Numbered from the stretch's first letter, positions 50,001 through 62,500 are shown. The stretch: 64,000 nt of DNA from Cryptomeria japonica (GCF_030272615.1 NC_081409.1:912763840-912827839); one strand, 5' to 3'. Numbers and translations are program-made. Notes: generated by a model from the letters alone, not told the origin.

Positions 50001-50109
50001 ATCAGTATCACAAGCATTGCCCAAACCAGAAAACAATCCAGACCCACCTTCAGTTCCACCGTCTGGATTGGATTGTATTGTTTTCTGGTTTGAGCGATGG
50101 TTGTGATAC
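50001..50109. repeat. Inverted repeat, arms about 40 bp
   Basis: CAGTATCACAAGCATTGCCC with AAACCAGAAAACAATCC (50001-50040) pairs with the reverse complement at 50067-50109. The same CAGTATCACAA.CATTGCCC string occurs in direct copies at about 32729 and 32805, so one copy was inverted here. Confidence 0.82.
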
Positions 50110-50299
50110 TGGGTCAGTGTTGTTTTCTGGTGTAGGCTATGGGAAGAATGATGGGAAACACAACTCTCAGTTCCACCGAATAGCTTAGTTGTGCATGCCC
50201 TGAGAGTTCGAATTCTTTGGATGTGAAGCAAAATAACTTTATATATTCGAACAACTCTGTATTTTTGCAATAATAAACTGGTTTTTTTTTGTATCAGAC

Positions 50300-51187
50300 T
50301 GTTCTGCAATAAAGAAACAGGGTACTCTGCCTTTGTTTGCAGAATTCATCTAGGTGGGTACACCTCCAAACAATGCTAAATATTATATAAATAAGAATTT
50401 ATCATGGTAAATAGCTAAATGTATTTACATATATTTAATATGTAATATTAAAGTTAATTTAATATTTTATTTATAACTAATTTATTTATTTAATCTTTGA
50501 TTTAATATTCTTCTCCTTGATATATGACCAATTTTTTTATTGATACTTATAAAAACTTCATTGAACTTATTAAATATAATAATTAAAATAAAAGAATAAT
50601 ATTGAATTAAAAAAAAAGTATCATTAAATAAAAACATTATAAAACAGATAAAAGAAAAAGTGTACACGTATTAAATTATTTGAATATCTTCTAGCAATAT
50701 CTTGTTTGTTAAGCAACTTCAAACAAATTTCCAAGCTGGATTTTTTAACTTCAAACAAATTCTTAAACTAAATTTTTTAATGAATTCTTTTAGAGATTCC
50801 TTGGCTTCTCTTCTAAGTCTTTGGGCTCTAATTTCAACCATAAAAGGACAAAGGTTTGACTTGGGTGGATGAATGAATGACCAAAGGATGATGGAGGAGA
50901 AAAGATGTGACAATGACCAAAATCAAAAGTTTGCCTTGCAAAGGTCCTAAAATGAAATTCCAAATGATGATAGGATTAGGACTATGATAGATAGCCACAA
51001 ATCAAAAGTTCAAGCAAGATATGACTTCCTAGGAAATGACAAATTTTGAGGTAAGGTATCCTAACTCAAGAGACTATAATACTCATGTGTCATGTCTGTG
51101 CATATATATTTTAGTTTTTTTTACTTTAGGTAGGTGAGGAGAATTTGGATATCAAAATGATAGGGGTGGACCAAAGTGTCCAATAAT
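50300..51187. other. No supported gene
   Basis: Very A/T-rich at 50380-50700, then a stretch without recognisable domains before the second internal repeat of copy B. Confidence 0.5.
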
Positions 51188-51359
51188 TTGGTATACCAGA
51201 TTCAGAGTTGCATTAACTACTTTAGAACATTCTATGGATAAACAAAGAATCAGAAGAATCATTGCATACCTTCCAAAGGCCTTGCAAGGGACGAGCAGGA
51301 GTGGGATGCTAGGAGCGCAAATCAGGTTGCCATGTCCAAATTTATCCCCTCCCAAACCA

Positions 51360-51640
51360 ACTTTGGTCACAAAGTATTGATAAATCTCAGCCTGTAATTG
51401 ATTAGGAAGGCTGTCACAGAAGTACCCATCATCCAACAATTCCCTAAATTTCTTCTTCGACAAATTCTAACAACTGCTACTTCTTCCCAATTGATAGTTC
51501 CTAGTCCAATTATGATCCACAACAATATGAAAATTCCCAACAAAGTTACCTTAACCAGCACCAAACTGTCTGTCACCTCCTCCTCCACCGCATCCCAATT
51601 CTCAAAAGGGTTCCTGATTCTTCTTGCTGCCACTCTTTTG
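51360..51640 (-). pseudogene. Conserved exon-like segment of unknown protein, copy B
   Basis: The minus-strand frame RIRNPFENWDAVEEE, then LGTINWEEVAVVRICRRR, then MGTSVTAFLINY parallels copy A at 32340-32650. An internal gap and frameshift replace part of the middle. Family not recognised. Confidence 0.45.
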
Positions 51641-53032
51641 AGAATGGGTGTCTCGCACTTATTGGTTGAAATCTCAAATGAGCAGTTTAGTATGAATAAC
51701 TTTCATGTTATTGATCATCTTCAAAGAGAACTGAATAACCTTCGTGTGACTGAGAAAGTAGTTGATAACCTTCGTGTTATGCACTTAGCTGGAGAAGCAG
51801 TGATTTCGGTATAGCATCTGAGTTCAGAGAAGTCACTCCTCTTACTGATGTTAGGGAGACAGTTGATGTGTCTTGCCAGCATGAAGCGGTTTTGGTGTGA
51901 CATTCAATGTCGGTAAGATACACCAAGTAGTCGGTCGAAGTCACATTGTTTCTCTGATGAGTCCCATTTTGGTGTGACGTGTGCTTTGTCTAGGTGATAA
52001 GTGGTATATCGGTAGAACTTTTAGTTTTGTTTAGTCTCCCACAATAGTCAACCGAAGTTATGTTTCTACACCGACAAACCCGAGTTTGATATAGCTTTGG
52101 TGAAGACAAAGATTTTGGGGTAGCTTGGGGTTTCAGTAAATTGTCTCAAGGAGGAAATTGAAGGCTCATTTTGTGGCGATAAAGACTATATCAGTATGAC
52201 GGTGTTGGAGTCTTGCCAATACACTGTTATTTTCGGTGTGACTCAAGGGTTCGCTAAGACATTTCAACAAGAAAGTTGAAGCCGCATTCTATGCCAAATA
52301 GCCAATTTCCAATGTCGATAAGACATGAGGGTTGTCTGAGTGACAAAGATAATTTCGGTGAGACTATGAAATCCACTAAGAAAGTTTTAAGGCATTGTCA
52401 AGGTGAGGAACATTTGTCGATAACCTTTGAGACTTGGTGGGGAACACAATGGACTCATTTTGACTTTCCGAGTTGTCTTCTGACAATTGGTGGAAATTGG
52501 AACGACTCTGAGGAAGCAATAGCGACAATATGCGTGTTATTGACTATCTGGAAAGTTCGATAGTTGGGAATTGAAACAAGCTGATTTTCAATAGAGACAT
52601 ATAAAAACGTCTAGGAAATAATTGCAGGTGGTTGGATTGTGTGAGGATGATTTCTATCATTGTGTAAAGAGGATTGAATTAATTGATTGGTAATTCTATA
52701 AAAAGATGAATTGAAAAGCCAATTAAGATTGTAATCTTCTATACTGCTGCCTAAACATAGATCATATCAAAGGTCTGAAACTTGTATGTAATTCTTTTAC
52801 TATAATAAAAGGGATTACTTTGGTGTGTGGGTTTTTCGCCTGTAAGGGTTTTCCCACGTGAAATCTAGTGTACATCTCTCTGTGTTGTGTTTTTCATGTT
52901 GCTCTGCTTATCTTGTATTGTGTATCTTAGTTGTTATAATTCAAATTGAAACACTCATTTGCTTTACTTCCCTAAGAAATTGACATTAGGAAGGCGATTT
53001 TTGCACTCTACTTTCCTTACACACTCCACCAC
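51638..53032 (+). mobile_element. Insertion of about 1.4 kb present only in copy B, LTR-like
   Basis: Copy A is uninterrupted at CCCATTCTTGAATCC. In copy B the matching site is split, with CCACTCTT before (51630-51637) and CCATTCTT after (53033-53040), a possible 8-base target duplication. Inside, 52790-52900 resembles the 3' part of a Copia LTR (AATAAAAGGGATTAC, GTAAGGGTTTTCCCACGTGA). Terminal inverted repeats were not seen, and LTR elements usually make shorter duplications, so the class is open. Confidence 0.5.
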
Positions 53033-53110
53033 CCATTCTTGGATCCAACCCACCATCCAAAATGACCAATGGTGCAGACCCACCATTGGTCCCATGGCTA
53101 ATGCAAGAGC

Positions 53111-53874
53111 ATCCCTGGTCGATGAGAAATCTTGCATCAACCAAAAATATTTCCTTTCTTGTTTAGATCTTTGTGCAGTTTCAATATTCTTACCAGGAGT
53201 TACATGTTCTTCGTGGCAAATCTTGTTTGTAGTTTCGTGGTGGTTTCATGTGGTTGATTCCACATTTCTAGTTCATTTGGGTTCTTCTCCGGTTAGTTGT
53301 CACTTCCGGTTGGATGTCCCTGGGTTCCTGGGACAGTTCTTGTGCTTATCGGTTGGTTTTTCCTTCATTACTGACATGATTCTTGGCGAGTGGATCCATC
53401 TTGGGTCTTGTCCAATGTTCTTTGGCGAGTGGTCAACCTTCCTGCTAAACCGCATCACTTGGTTGTTATTTTTCAGAAAGATTTCTTTTTCATTTTCCTG
53501 CATTGGTGAATGTAATCTTTTTAGGCCGACCCAGATATGTTTCAGTGGGTATAATATGATGTTATGTAATCTCTTGTAGGGGGCAGAGGAAGTAGAATTG
53601 AGAATAAGGATTGAGATTCGCATGTTGTGCTTTGGTTGACCTTTAGAGTCCCAGTTGGGTTGTTTCTGGCTTGAAGCCTGCATGTAATCGGTTAATTACC
53701 AGATGTTCTTTGATGATAATCTGATGATTACCGGATGATTGCCGAAAGTTCTATGGCTTGAATATGATCTGTTTATATGAATTTGTTATGTTATCTTGCT
53801 AATTGTGTTGTGTCTCTCTTGCTGCATAAATTGGTTGACTCTTTTGAGGGTTTTTACCAGTTATGGCTGCATCA
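53111..53874 (+). repeat. 5' LTR of a plus-strand Ty3/Gypsy element (left end approximate)
   Basis: Ends TTATGGCTGCATCA just before a primer-binding site. The left end is taken as the point where similarity to copy A stops (about 53110) and was not confirmed by a TG terminus. An open frame across it (52959-53579) has no known domain and is not called as a gene. Confidence 0.6.
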
Positions 53875-53876
53875 AT

Positions 53877-53888
53877 TGGTATCAGAGC
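53877..53888 (+). promoter_or_regulatory. Primer-binding site, initiator Met tRNA type
   Basis: TGGTATCAGAGC two bases after the LTR end, as in plant chromoviruses and Copia elements. Confidence 0.92.
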
Positions 53889-54034
53889 TGGTTATGGATC
53901 AGCTGGTGGAAGAATAATTTGCAAGCATTGAGGCATTCCTTGAGGTGGACAGATCGCCGATTGGAGGCAGGCTACGTGGGTGTTCAATAGATCGCTAAGG
54001 GGAGGCAATTGAATCCAGTAGTCAGATTGTTGAG

Positions 54035-55361
54035 TTGAGGCAGTTCGTCAGAGTGGAAGAAGAGATGTTGTCGAGGAGAACAAACGCCCAGAGGGTAGAG
54101 CAGATGATGGAAGACTTCAAGAATGAAGTGAGGAATGAAATCCAAAATACTTTAGCCTGTTTGCTAAGAAACCCTGATTCTCTGGATGAATATGAGGAAG
54201 TCGGTGAAGATATTGAGGAAGCTGAAGGATTAGAAGATGAGAGAGAGGGAAGATTCCTAAGAGTAGTGGCGCAAACAAATAAAATACATAAATTTGAGGT
54301 TTCTAACTTTTTCAGAACACTGAACCTGGAGGATCTGATCGATTGGATCGAAGATTTGGAGGACTACTTTGAGTTTGAGGATGTTAAGGACCCACAGAGA
54401 GTCTAGTTGGCATAGACCAAGTTGAAAGGGTATGCTGCCTTGTGGTGGAAAGATTTGTAGAAAGACAGAGTGGAGAATGGTCAATTGAAGATCACTCGGT
54501 GGAGACAGATGGTTGCAAGGTTGAAGGCCAAGTTCATATCGGGAGACTATGAACAAATTATTCAAGAAGTTGCAGAACCTAAAATAGAGAAACATGATTG
54601 TGAAGGAATATACTGAGGAATTCTACAAGGTGGTAATCAAATATGGACATATAGAGATGGACAGAGAAAAGGTGGTGAGGTATATCAATGGACTTTCTTT
54701 TCACATTCAAGATGAGATGAGTATGTTGAAGAAGCTCACCAGTATGCTTTGAACGTTGAGGAGAAGATGAGAAGAAGACAACTGAATAAGGGAAAGGAGA
54801 AATTCAAGATGAATGATAGTATGAAGAAACTGGTTGAAAAAGAGGAGGCAAAACCTAAGTGGAGTAAAGAACCGGAACAAAAGACACCAAGGAAGGGTAG
54901 CAATAGTACTGGTAGAGAGTTCCTTGACAAATGCTTCAAGTGTGGAGAAACCAGACATAGATTCTATGAATGTAAGAAAGGAATGCTGATAAGTTGTGTG
55001 GCAAGTGAAGAACCGGATGGTACTGGATCAGATCGTGCACTAGAGCAAGGAGAATCCCTTATGTTCAGAAGAAAGGATACTGGATCTACTCAGAGGAGGA
55101 GTCTTTTCTGGACTGTATGCAAATCAAGTGGTAAGTGTTGCAAGCTCATTGTAGATAGTGGAAGTACTAATAATTTAGTATCTTAGGAGATGATTGAGAA
55201 GCTTGGGTTGAAGAGGCTTGAGCATCCTTGTCCTTATGAGGTAAGTTGGTTACAAGATGATCATAAGGTAGAGATAAAGGAGCATTGTTGGGCGAGTTTC
55301 AATATCGGGCCTTTCAGAGATGAAGTTTTATGTAATATTGTGTCAATGAATGTTTGTCATG
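54035..55361 (+). pseudogene. Ty3/Gypsy gag and protease, truncated by a nested insertion
   Basis: An acidic leader, then LNLEDLIDWIEDLEDYFEFE, TKLKGYAALWWKDL and FISGDYEQ match the plant retrotransposon gag core. A zinc knuckle CFKCGETRHRFYEC lies near 54935. A retroviral-type aspartic protease follows, with LIVDSGSTNNLVS near 55150 (catalytic DSG), EMIEKLGL and CNIVSMNVCHV. Stops at 54404, 54413, 54458, 54585 and 55184 are all TAG, and frameshifts lie near 54560 and 54735. The frame ends abruptly at 55361, where an antisense element begins; the expected continuation (LLGRPW in this family) and reverse transcriptase are absent from the window. They may lie to the right, beyond the inserted element. 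Confidence 0.82.
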
Positions 55362-56322
55362 TGTCATGCCCAAACTTTTGGGCACAAACAGAATAATTTG
55401 TTTTTTTATAACTTAACCTAATAAAACTAAGTTTGCTAAAAAGATCTGAATAACAAGTTTAGTCATAACTATGTTTTGAACTAATCTAATAACTAAATCA
55501 ATTTGGCGAAAAAAAAAAATACTTTAAATTTAAAAGCGGGATGTTGTTTCTTCAAAAGAGTTATTATTATCTCTTCAATTAATAATTAATTAACTCATTT
55601 AAACAAAGGCTCAAAATTAAATTGATAGAGACATAATTAAATCTCCAATAGCCTTTTAATTGCTAAGAAATAAATTAATGAGACCTAACACTTAGATTAT
55701 TAAAACCTATAATGCAAAATCGACATTAATTAAAATGTGCCTAACAAACTCGATTAAAGGGCCATCATGACTTACAAACATCACTATAAATCCCTAAAGA
55801 TTAATCTCCAAAGAGTTTAAAATTTAAGGCATCATATTTAAATGTTTATACATACATATGAAATATGAACGTAAATTAATTAATCTAAGATTTGATATTA
55901 TTCATCCATATATATGAAGGATATAGGGTTTCTTTATTAAAACAAAACTAACACATATTATTAAGTTAAAGGGATGGGGAAAACCCTATTCAAAATTCGA
56001 ATGGGTATTTTCCCCCCCTTTTCCTTTTCTATTTCTTTTTTTTTTAAAGGAATCTAAAAGTCTCTATGCTAACCCTAACCCGAATTGGGTTACGGTTGCA
56101 TATATATCTTTGGTGAAGCAACCCTAATCTTATTCCCCCTTTTTTTTTAATCTTATTATTTTTTGTTAACAACATATTCTGCCCTAAGGCTGAAACCCAT
56201 GAATTTGTTGCAGGGCCGAAGAGAGAGGAGGCGGCGGCCATTTTCGGCGGCCGCTCCATACCATAGTGGCTGCGTAAAAGTTAGCACAGGGGAAAAGGGG
56301 TTGGCGGAAGGCCTAGCCTCCA

Positions 56323-56534
56323 GCAGTGGCGTCGGCACCACTACGGGTCTCGGCCCGCAGTGGCGGCCTCGGCCGCCCCTACGGGTCACGGACCGCAGCG
56401 ACACCGTGGCATCCCTATGGGACGCGGCTCGCAGTGGCACCCTCGGTCGTCCCTGCAGTTCGCGGCTCGTAGTGGTGCCGCGGTGCCCCTGTGCGGCTCA
56501 GCCCACAGAGGGACCGCGCCACCCCGGGGTGCCC
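56323..56534. repeat. G/C-rich minisatellite, about six units of 34-38 bp
   Basis: Units begin GCAGTGGC or variants (GCAGCGACACC, GTAGTGGTGCC, ACAGAGGGACC) and end with CGGCTC/CGGCCC-like blocks, spaced at 34-38 bases. It is rich in CpG within otherwise A/T-rich DNA. Long overlapping frames on both strands here come from base composition. Confidence 0.8.
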
Positions 56535-56648
56535 GCAGAAGCCTCGGCTCTAGGTATCTTCGGGGGTAGGGTTTGCCAAGGGCAAAAAAAATAATATCTT
56601 TATTAACCCCCCTTTTTTTTGGTAATATTTTCATTTATATTTTTTTTG

Positions 56649-56652
<4 letters not shown>

Positions 56653-56691
<39 letters not shown>
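56653..56691. repeat. (TA)n microsatellite
   Basis: About 19 uninterrupted TA units within the long LTR. Confidence 0.95.
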
Positions 56692-56692
<1 letters not shown>

Positions 56693-59562
56693 CAAATCTA
56701 TGAGTTTTCTTTCTAAATAATCCCTTTGTACATGCAGAATTTAATAATTTCATTTACAACATGATATTAAGTGCAATATTCATTTCTAATAGGCTGATAT
56801 GTGAGTTTTATATTCTGCCTTTTTTTTTTTTTTGTTTAAAGCATTCTGTAAATTTTTATTTAAAATAAACACTAACAACAAGCTCCATTTTATTTCTTTC
56901 TCCTTTTTTTTTCTTTATCTAAATGCTAACTTTGGAATTAGATGGCTGTTTAATTTTAAATACATTTTATGCAGTAATTAAGTGACAGAATGAAATAAAC
57001 TAGATTTTATATTCTACAATAGATAAAATGACAGAATGTAATAAATTAAACCAGCAACTACAATACCCTAGAAAACATTTAAAATCAACTTAAAGATAGA
57101 TATATTAATCCTATTTAACTAAATTTGTATTTGTATTTACTCAAAAGGTCTATATGCATGCTTTTCCCATTTTCCATAATGTTATTTGCATGAGGAAATA
57201 AAAGAACTCTAAATTTCAAAAATAACATGAATGCAACAACTTTATTTTTTTGTAACTAAAGGACTTGATAAAACTCATACATTTCATTTTTTGCAAAAAA
57301 TAACTAAGTAGAATAATGCATTTCTTTAAGCATATTTTGAATACAATGTAGATAGCATTACAAACGGGTTTGAAAACCCTACTAGTCTCTCCTTTCCATT
57401 GAATGAGAACTTAAAATAAAATACATGCATTTCTTTGCTTTTGGAAAATAAATACAACATTTGGTTTTTCTTTACAAAGCTACAACATAGTTACATTTTT
57501 TTTTTCTAATCTTTTCTACAACTCAAGTAAAAACCAGCAACTAATTTCTTTCTTTTTCCTTCCCATCCCAAGAAACCTGCAAATAGAACAAAAGGCTTGA
57601 CCATGGAGTGCTCACCTCCCAGCCTAGGCTTACTAGAAGCCACCCCCGAGCTTGGAGAACCAAGCACTAGACGGGTTACACACATACAACCACAACAAGC
57701 AAAGAGGTAAACACACAACAAACAATTTTCCCAACCAAGGCTACACTTCACCACAACTTGTGATGATTTTTCCACAGGTGGAAGTGGACCAAATACCATT
57801 GGGGAGACTGCAAGCATGGAACATCTCAAGCCACCTCATGACAACCAAATACAACAAAATACATCCCCACATCCTTATGCCCCCCAAAGGCATATAAGCC
57901 ATATCTTCTCTCCTTACGACCCCCAAATGCATACACAAGGCTATGCAGCAAGGGTCACAAAGAACACCCTTGAGATCACTCTCCATAAAGGAGAGCCTCT
58001 CACCCAAGGCTGTCATACTTCTTCCACCCCAAGACTATCCTACTCTCCCAAGAGTAGAAGGCCTTGGACACTCCCAATACAAGAAAAGCATAAAAAGAAG
58101 CAAAGGGAAAAAAATTACATTTTCTTCCACAAGTAAAATACATATAAACAACTTTTTCCATACAAGCATTTCTTCAAACATACATATACCACATAAACAA
58201 AAAGAGAGTAAGAACCAACCTTAATCTGCCCAAAGGTTTTGATAGATTTAGTTGGGGATGAGCAGCCCAAATCCACACAATCTCTTCACCAACACTTGGC
58301 CAAAAATTCTATCCTACAACTATTCTTCAAAATTTGCATGATCTCCAACAATGGAGAGTGGGTGATTAACTCACTAAGTCCCCAATCCTTGCCTAAGAAG
58401 GTCTCTCTCACTCTTCCCAACCCCTTGGATAGAGTGAGAGTTCCCATTGGTTGGTCTTCCAACCTCTTACATGTTGCTAAAACTGGAAAGAGAAAAGGTA
58501 AGAGACGATGGGGAAGAGAGTCTAACACCAAAAGGGAAGGTTGTCTATCCTAGGAGGAACCTTCTAAGTTGAATTTTCGCTCACCTTGGAAAAACCACTT
58601 TTTGAGATGACTAAACAGTCACATGGGAGTAGTCACATGTTTAAAAATACCCCTAATCCATAGGTATACCCTTTGGACCTTTGGAAAAGCCCTAAAACTA
58701 ACCCTAGGAGTCCATTTGACCCCTTAGAAACCCAACTGAAGTTTACCTACGGGTCAAACCTGAGTTGACCACTCCCAAGACTCCCTACCCAAGGCAAATT
58801 TGGGACCACACTCAAATGTTTGAAATGGCTTTGGTAGAAACAAACTCCCTCCAAGAGACAAGTCAAAATCAATGACACTAATCAGCACGTGTCAAGTGAC
58901 ACAATAAAATACATTATAAAAATCACACATCGAATTTGTCTCTTGTTGGATTACACAAATTAATAAAACCAATTTAACACACATGCATCATTTACTTTCA
59001 CAAATAAAATATGATACAAATGGGGTGTTGTCTCTCCAAATAGACAACCCCTAGCATTACAAACTTACATAGGTCTAGGTTTGGTTCTCCATATTATTTC
59101 CATGGTCACATGGATAATTTTCCTGCACATCTCAATTAACACATTAGTAATTCCAAATAACCACAAATATATTATTAAACACATGAATTCTAATACACAT
59201 CAAACACTCATACAATTGACAGTAATAAATCAATATCTCATATATCCCAATTGATCCACATAAGCAATTATCATAATCTTCAAAATTGATCCATTCATAT
59301 TATAAGCATCCTAATTCTATCATCATAATGAAGTCCTACAAATCCAATAATGGCATACATCATCTCAAAGTAATTCTATTCTAGCATCATGAAAAGTTTC
59401 ATATCCATACTGCATAAAATGAAGCATCCATATACATCAATGTTATCCAAATCAGGGAATCATATAAGTTCTAAATCCGAAATGCATAAACATAAAGCAT
59501 CCATAATAGTCTCATCATGAAAATAATAGAAATGTCAGGATGAGTCGGGGTAGGGCCTCACA

Positions 59563-59574
59563 CCCTCCCCCTCT
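59563..59574 (-). promoter_or_regulatory. Polypurine tract of the minus-strand chromovirus
   Basis: Minus-strand AGAGGGGGAGGG sits directly before the TGTGAGG start of the LTR, 17 bases after the last gag-pol codon. Confidence 0.9.
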
Positions 59575-59590
59575 AGGCATGAACTTCCTC

Positions 59591-62500
59591 CTAGAGTTCA
59601 TCAAAAAGGTGGGGGTACTGTGATCTCATATGTGCTGCATCGTACCATGAAGCTGTAACCTCATCATAGCAATCCCACTGGACCCTAACCTAGTCCCGCT
59701 CTCGACCTCGAAGGGCCAGCATCTGGCGTGCCAAAATGCGAATGGGCTCCAAAGCTAGCTGCCCGTCCGACTCCACCTGCAAGGCATCCCAATCTAGAAT
59801 ATGAGATTCATCATATATATATTTCCTCAAAATTGAAACATGAAACACATCATGGATGCGTGACAGGCTAGGTGGCAATGCTAAACAATAGGCAACTGGT
59901 CCTATCCTCTCAAGGATCTCAAATGGTCCTACAAATCGAGGTGCGAGCTTAGAACCCTTTCCATAATGGATTGGACTCTTATGCGGTCACACTCTCAAGA
60001 AGACTTTGTCTCCAACCAAGTAGCTACGATCTATCCTCTTCGCATCTGCATACTTCTTCTGTCTATCCTGTACACCTCTAAGACGCTGCCTAATCAAATC
60101 CACCTATTGCTCCATATCCCGAACTATCTCAGGACCAATAGAAACTCTGTCCTGTATGCAGTCCCAACTCAACGGTGTCCTACAAGGTCTGCCATATAGT
60201 GCCTGATAGGGTGGCATCCCCAAAGATGTGTGATGCCCATTGTTATAGGCAAACTCTACTAAGGGAAGGTACTCTTCCCATCTAGTCTGGTGATCCATGA
60301 CGTACATGCAAAGCATATCCTCTAACACCTGATTAACCCTCTCTATCTGACCATCCATTTTCGGATGATAGGGTGTACTGAAATTGAGCTTGGTACCCAT
60401 AGCTGCCTGTAATGCCTTCCAAAAGGAAGAAGTGAAGAGGGTATCCCTGTCGGATATGATCTTGCGTGGAATGCCATGAAGTCTGACAATGTCTCGCAAG
60501 AACACCTATGCTACTGCTAGTGTTGTGAAGGTAGTATGAACTGGTGAAAAGTGGGCCACTTTGGTCAACTTGTCAACCGTTACCAAGATGGCATCATGGT
60601 GACGAGATGACATAGGGAGACCAATGATGAAATCCATGGATATAGTATCCCACTTCCACTTTGGTACAGCATGAGATTGGAGCAACCCACCTGGATGGTG
60701 GTGCTCCGCCTTGACTCTCTGACACTCGAGGCATCGGGCTACCAACTTAGCAATAAGCTGCTACATTCCTGGCCAATGATATAACTGCCTCAAGTCTGCA
60801 CGCATCTTCTTAACTCCGGGATGTGTTGCATAAGGAGCTCTATGAGCCTCTGTGATAATGAACTCCTGTAATCCCCTGGAAGGAGGTACACAGATGCGCC
60901 CTCTATGGCGTAATAATCCATCGGACTCTAAGGAATAATCCACATATTTCCCTTCTAAAGTTTCCTAAGATCGTATAGCCTGGCAAACCTCTAAATACCA
61001 TCCATCCTCTACCAACTGCTGCATTATCCGATCTCTCAAATCTGTGCCCATAGATATGGTGTATACCTCGTGACGTCTCGTACTCAAAGCATCTACAACT
61101 ACGTTTTCTTTCCCTTTGATGTAGTGAACGTCAAAATCATACTCACACAAGAATTCCATCCATCTCCTCTGACGTGCATTAAGATTCGGCTGAGTGAATA
61201 TGTACTGAAGGCTCTGATGGTTTGAATGTAGCTCAAAATGATGACCTAATAGGAAGTGTCTCCACCTCACAAGTGCATGCACTACTGCTGCAAGATCAAG
61301 GTCATGAGTAGGGAAATTAAGCTCGTGAGTCTTAAGTTTCCTAGACTCAAAAGCTATAGCTCTGCCATCCTGCATAAGGACTGCTCCTAAACCCTCTAGG
61401 GAAGCATCTGTGCAAACCATGAAGTCAACTGAGGGATCTGGCACTACAAGGATAGGTGCGCTAGTAAGTGCCTTCTTAAGTTCCTGAAAGGCCTTCTCGC
61501 ATTTCTCTATCCACTCAAATTTCTTCCCTTTACACTGAAGAGAAGTAATAGGATGTGCGACTCTAGAGAATCCCTCAACAAAACGTTGATAATAACCTGC
61601 TAAGCCCATGAAGCTCCTGACCTCTGTCACACTGGTTAGTGCTAGCCAATCCATAATGGCTCTGATCTTTGATGGGTCAACTGAGATCCCATCACCAGAT
61701 ATAACATGACCAAGGTACTTGACCTCTATTCTAAAGAAAGCACACTTCGACAAACTGCCATACAACTAATTATCCCTCGAACACTGCAAAACCTGTCTTA
61801 GGTGCTCCTCATGCTCCTTCTCATTCCATGAATATATCAATATGTCATTGAGAAACACAATCACAAAATGGTCAAGGAATGTGCAGAATACTCCATTCAT
61901 GAGACTCATGAAAACAACTGGGGCATTCGTACGACCGAATGGAACCATGGTGAACTCATAGTGGCCATATCTAGTGTGAAATGCGGTCTTGTGGATATCG
62001 CTATCCACTATTCTCAACTGATGGTACCCTGACTTTAGATCAATTTTGGAAAATACTTTGGCACCCTAAAGTTGGTCGAATAAATCATCGATCCTGGGCA
62101 AAGGATATCGGTTCTTGATGGTTACTTTGTTCAACTGACGGTAATCCATGCATAATCGGAGAGATCCGTCCTTCTTCTTCACGAGATGACTGGTGCACCC
62201 CAAGGGGATACACTAGGACGAATGTGGCCCTTCTCTAGGAGTTCCTCAAGCTGCATCTTGAGCTCATTAAGCTCATTTGTGGTCATCCTATATGGTGCTC
62301 TTGAAACTGGCTCGGCTCCTGGCACAAGGTCTATATGAAAATCAATCTCTCTACAGGGCGGCATACCGGGTAACTCTGAAGGAAATACGTCTGAAAATCC
62401 CTTAAGGATAGGATGGTCATCAATAGATGGTTCCTTTTCTTCTTCTTCTCCTCTAGCACTAATGGTGATGGCAAATAACTGGGATCCCTTTCGCATGCTC

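Larger units (their letters stand above)
47307..53110. repeat. Segmental duplication, copy B (sister at 26755-32830)
   Basis: Starts AACTAATAGGAATTGATAAG, matching 26755. It contains extra material relative to copy A: a third short repeat of the GH1 exon tail (47800-47945), a stretch at 48890-49260, an internal duplication (49826-49950 repeated at 51188-51312, both with CAAGGGACGAGCAGGAGTGG), and the 51638-53032 insertion. Confidence 0.8.
55362..59562 (-). repeat. 3' LTR, about 4.2 kb
   Basis: On the minus strand it starts TGTGAGGCCCTACCCCGACT next to the polypurine tract and ends AGTTTGGGCATGACA at 55362, giving TG...CA ends. At 4,201 bp it is long for a chromovirus. Its short open frames (57500-58550 on both strands) lack domains. 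It contains a G/C-rich minisatellite and a TA run. A later insertion inside the LTR cannot be excluded without the second LTR. Confidence 0.75.

Noticed and set aside
52959-53579. 206-codon plus-strand frame
   Set aside because: Crosses the end of the copy B insert, duplicated sequence and an LTR; no domain and no splice support.
56156-56634. Overlapping 80-140 codon frames on both strands in a G/C-rich patch
   Set aside because: G/C-rich minisatellite lacks stop codons by composition; several frames are open at once and none has a domain.
57506-58553. Several 80-107 codon frames on both strands
   Set aside because: Inside the long LTR, overlapping one another on opposite strands, none with family resemblance.
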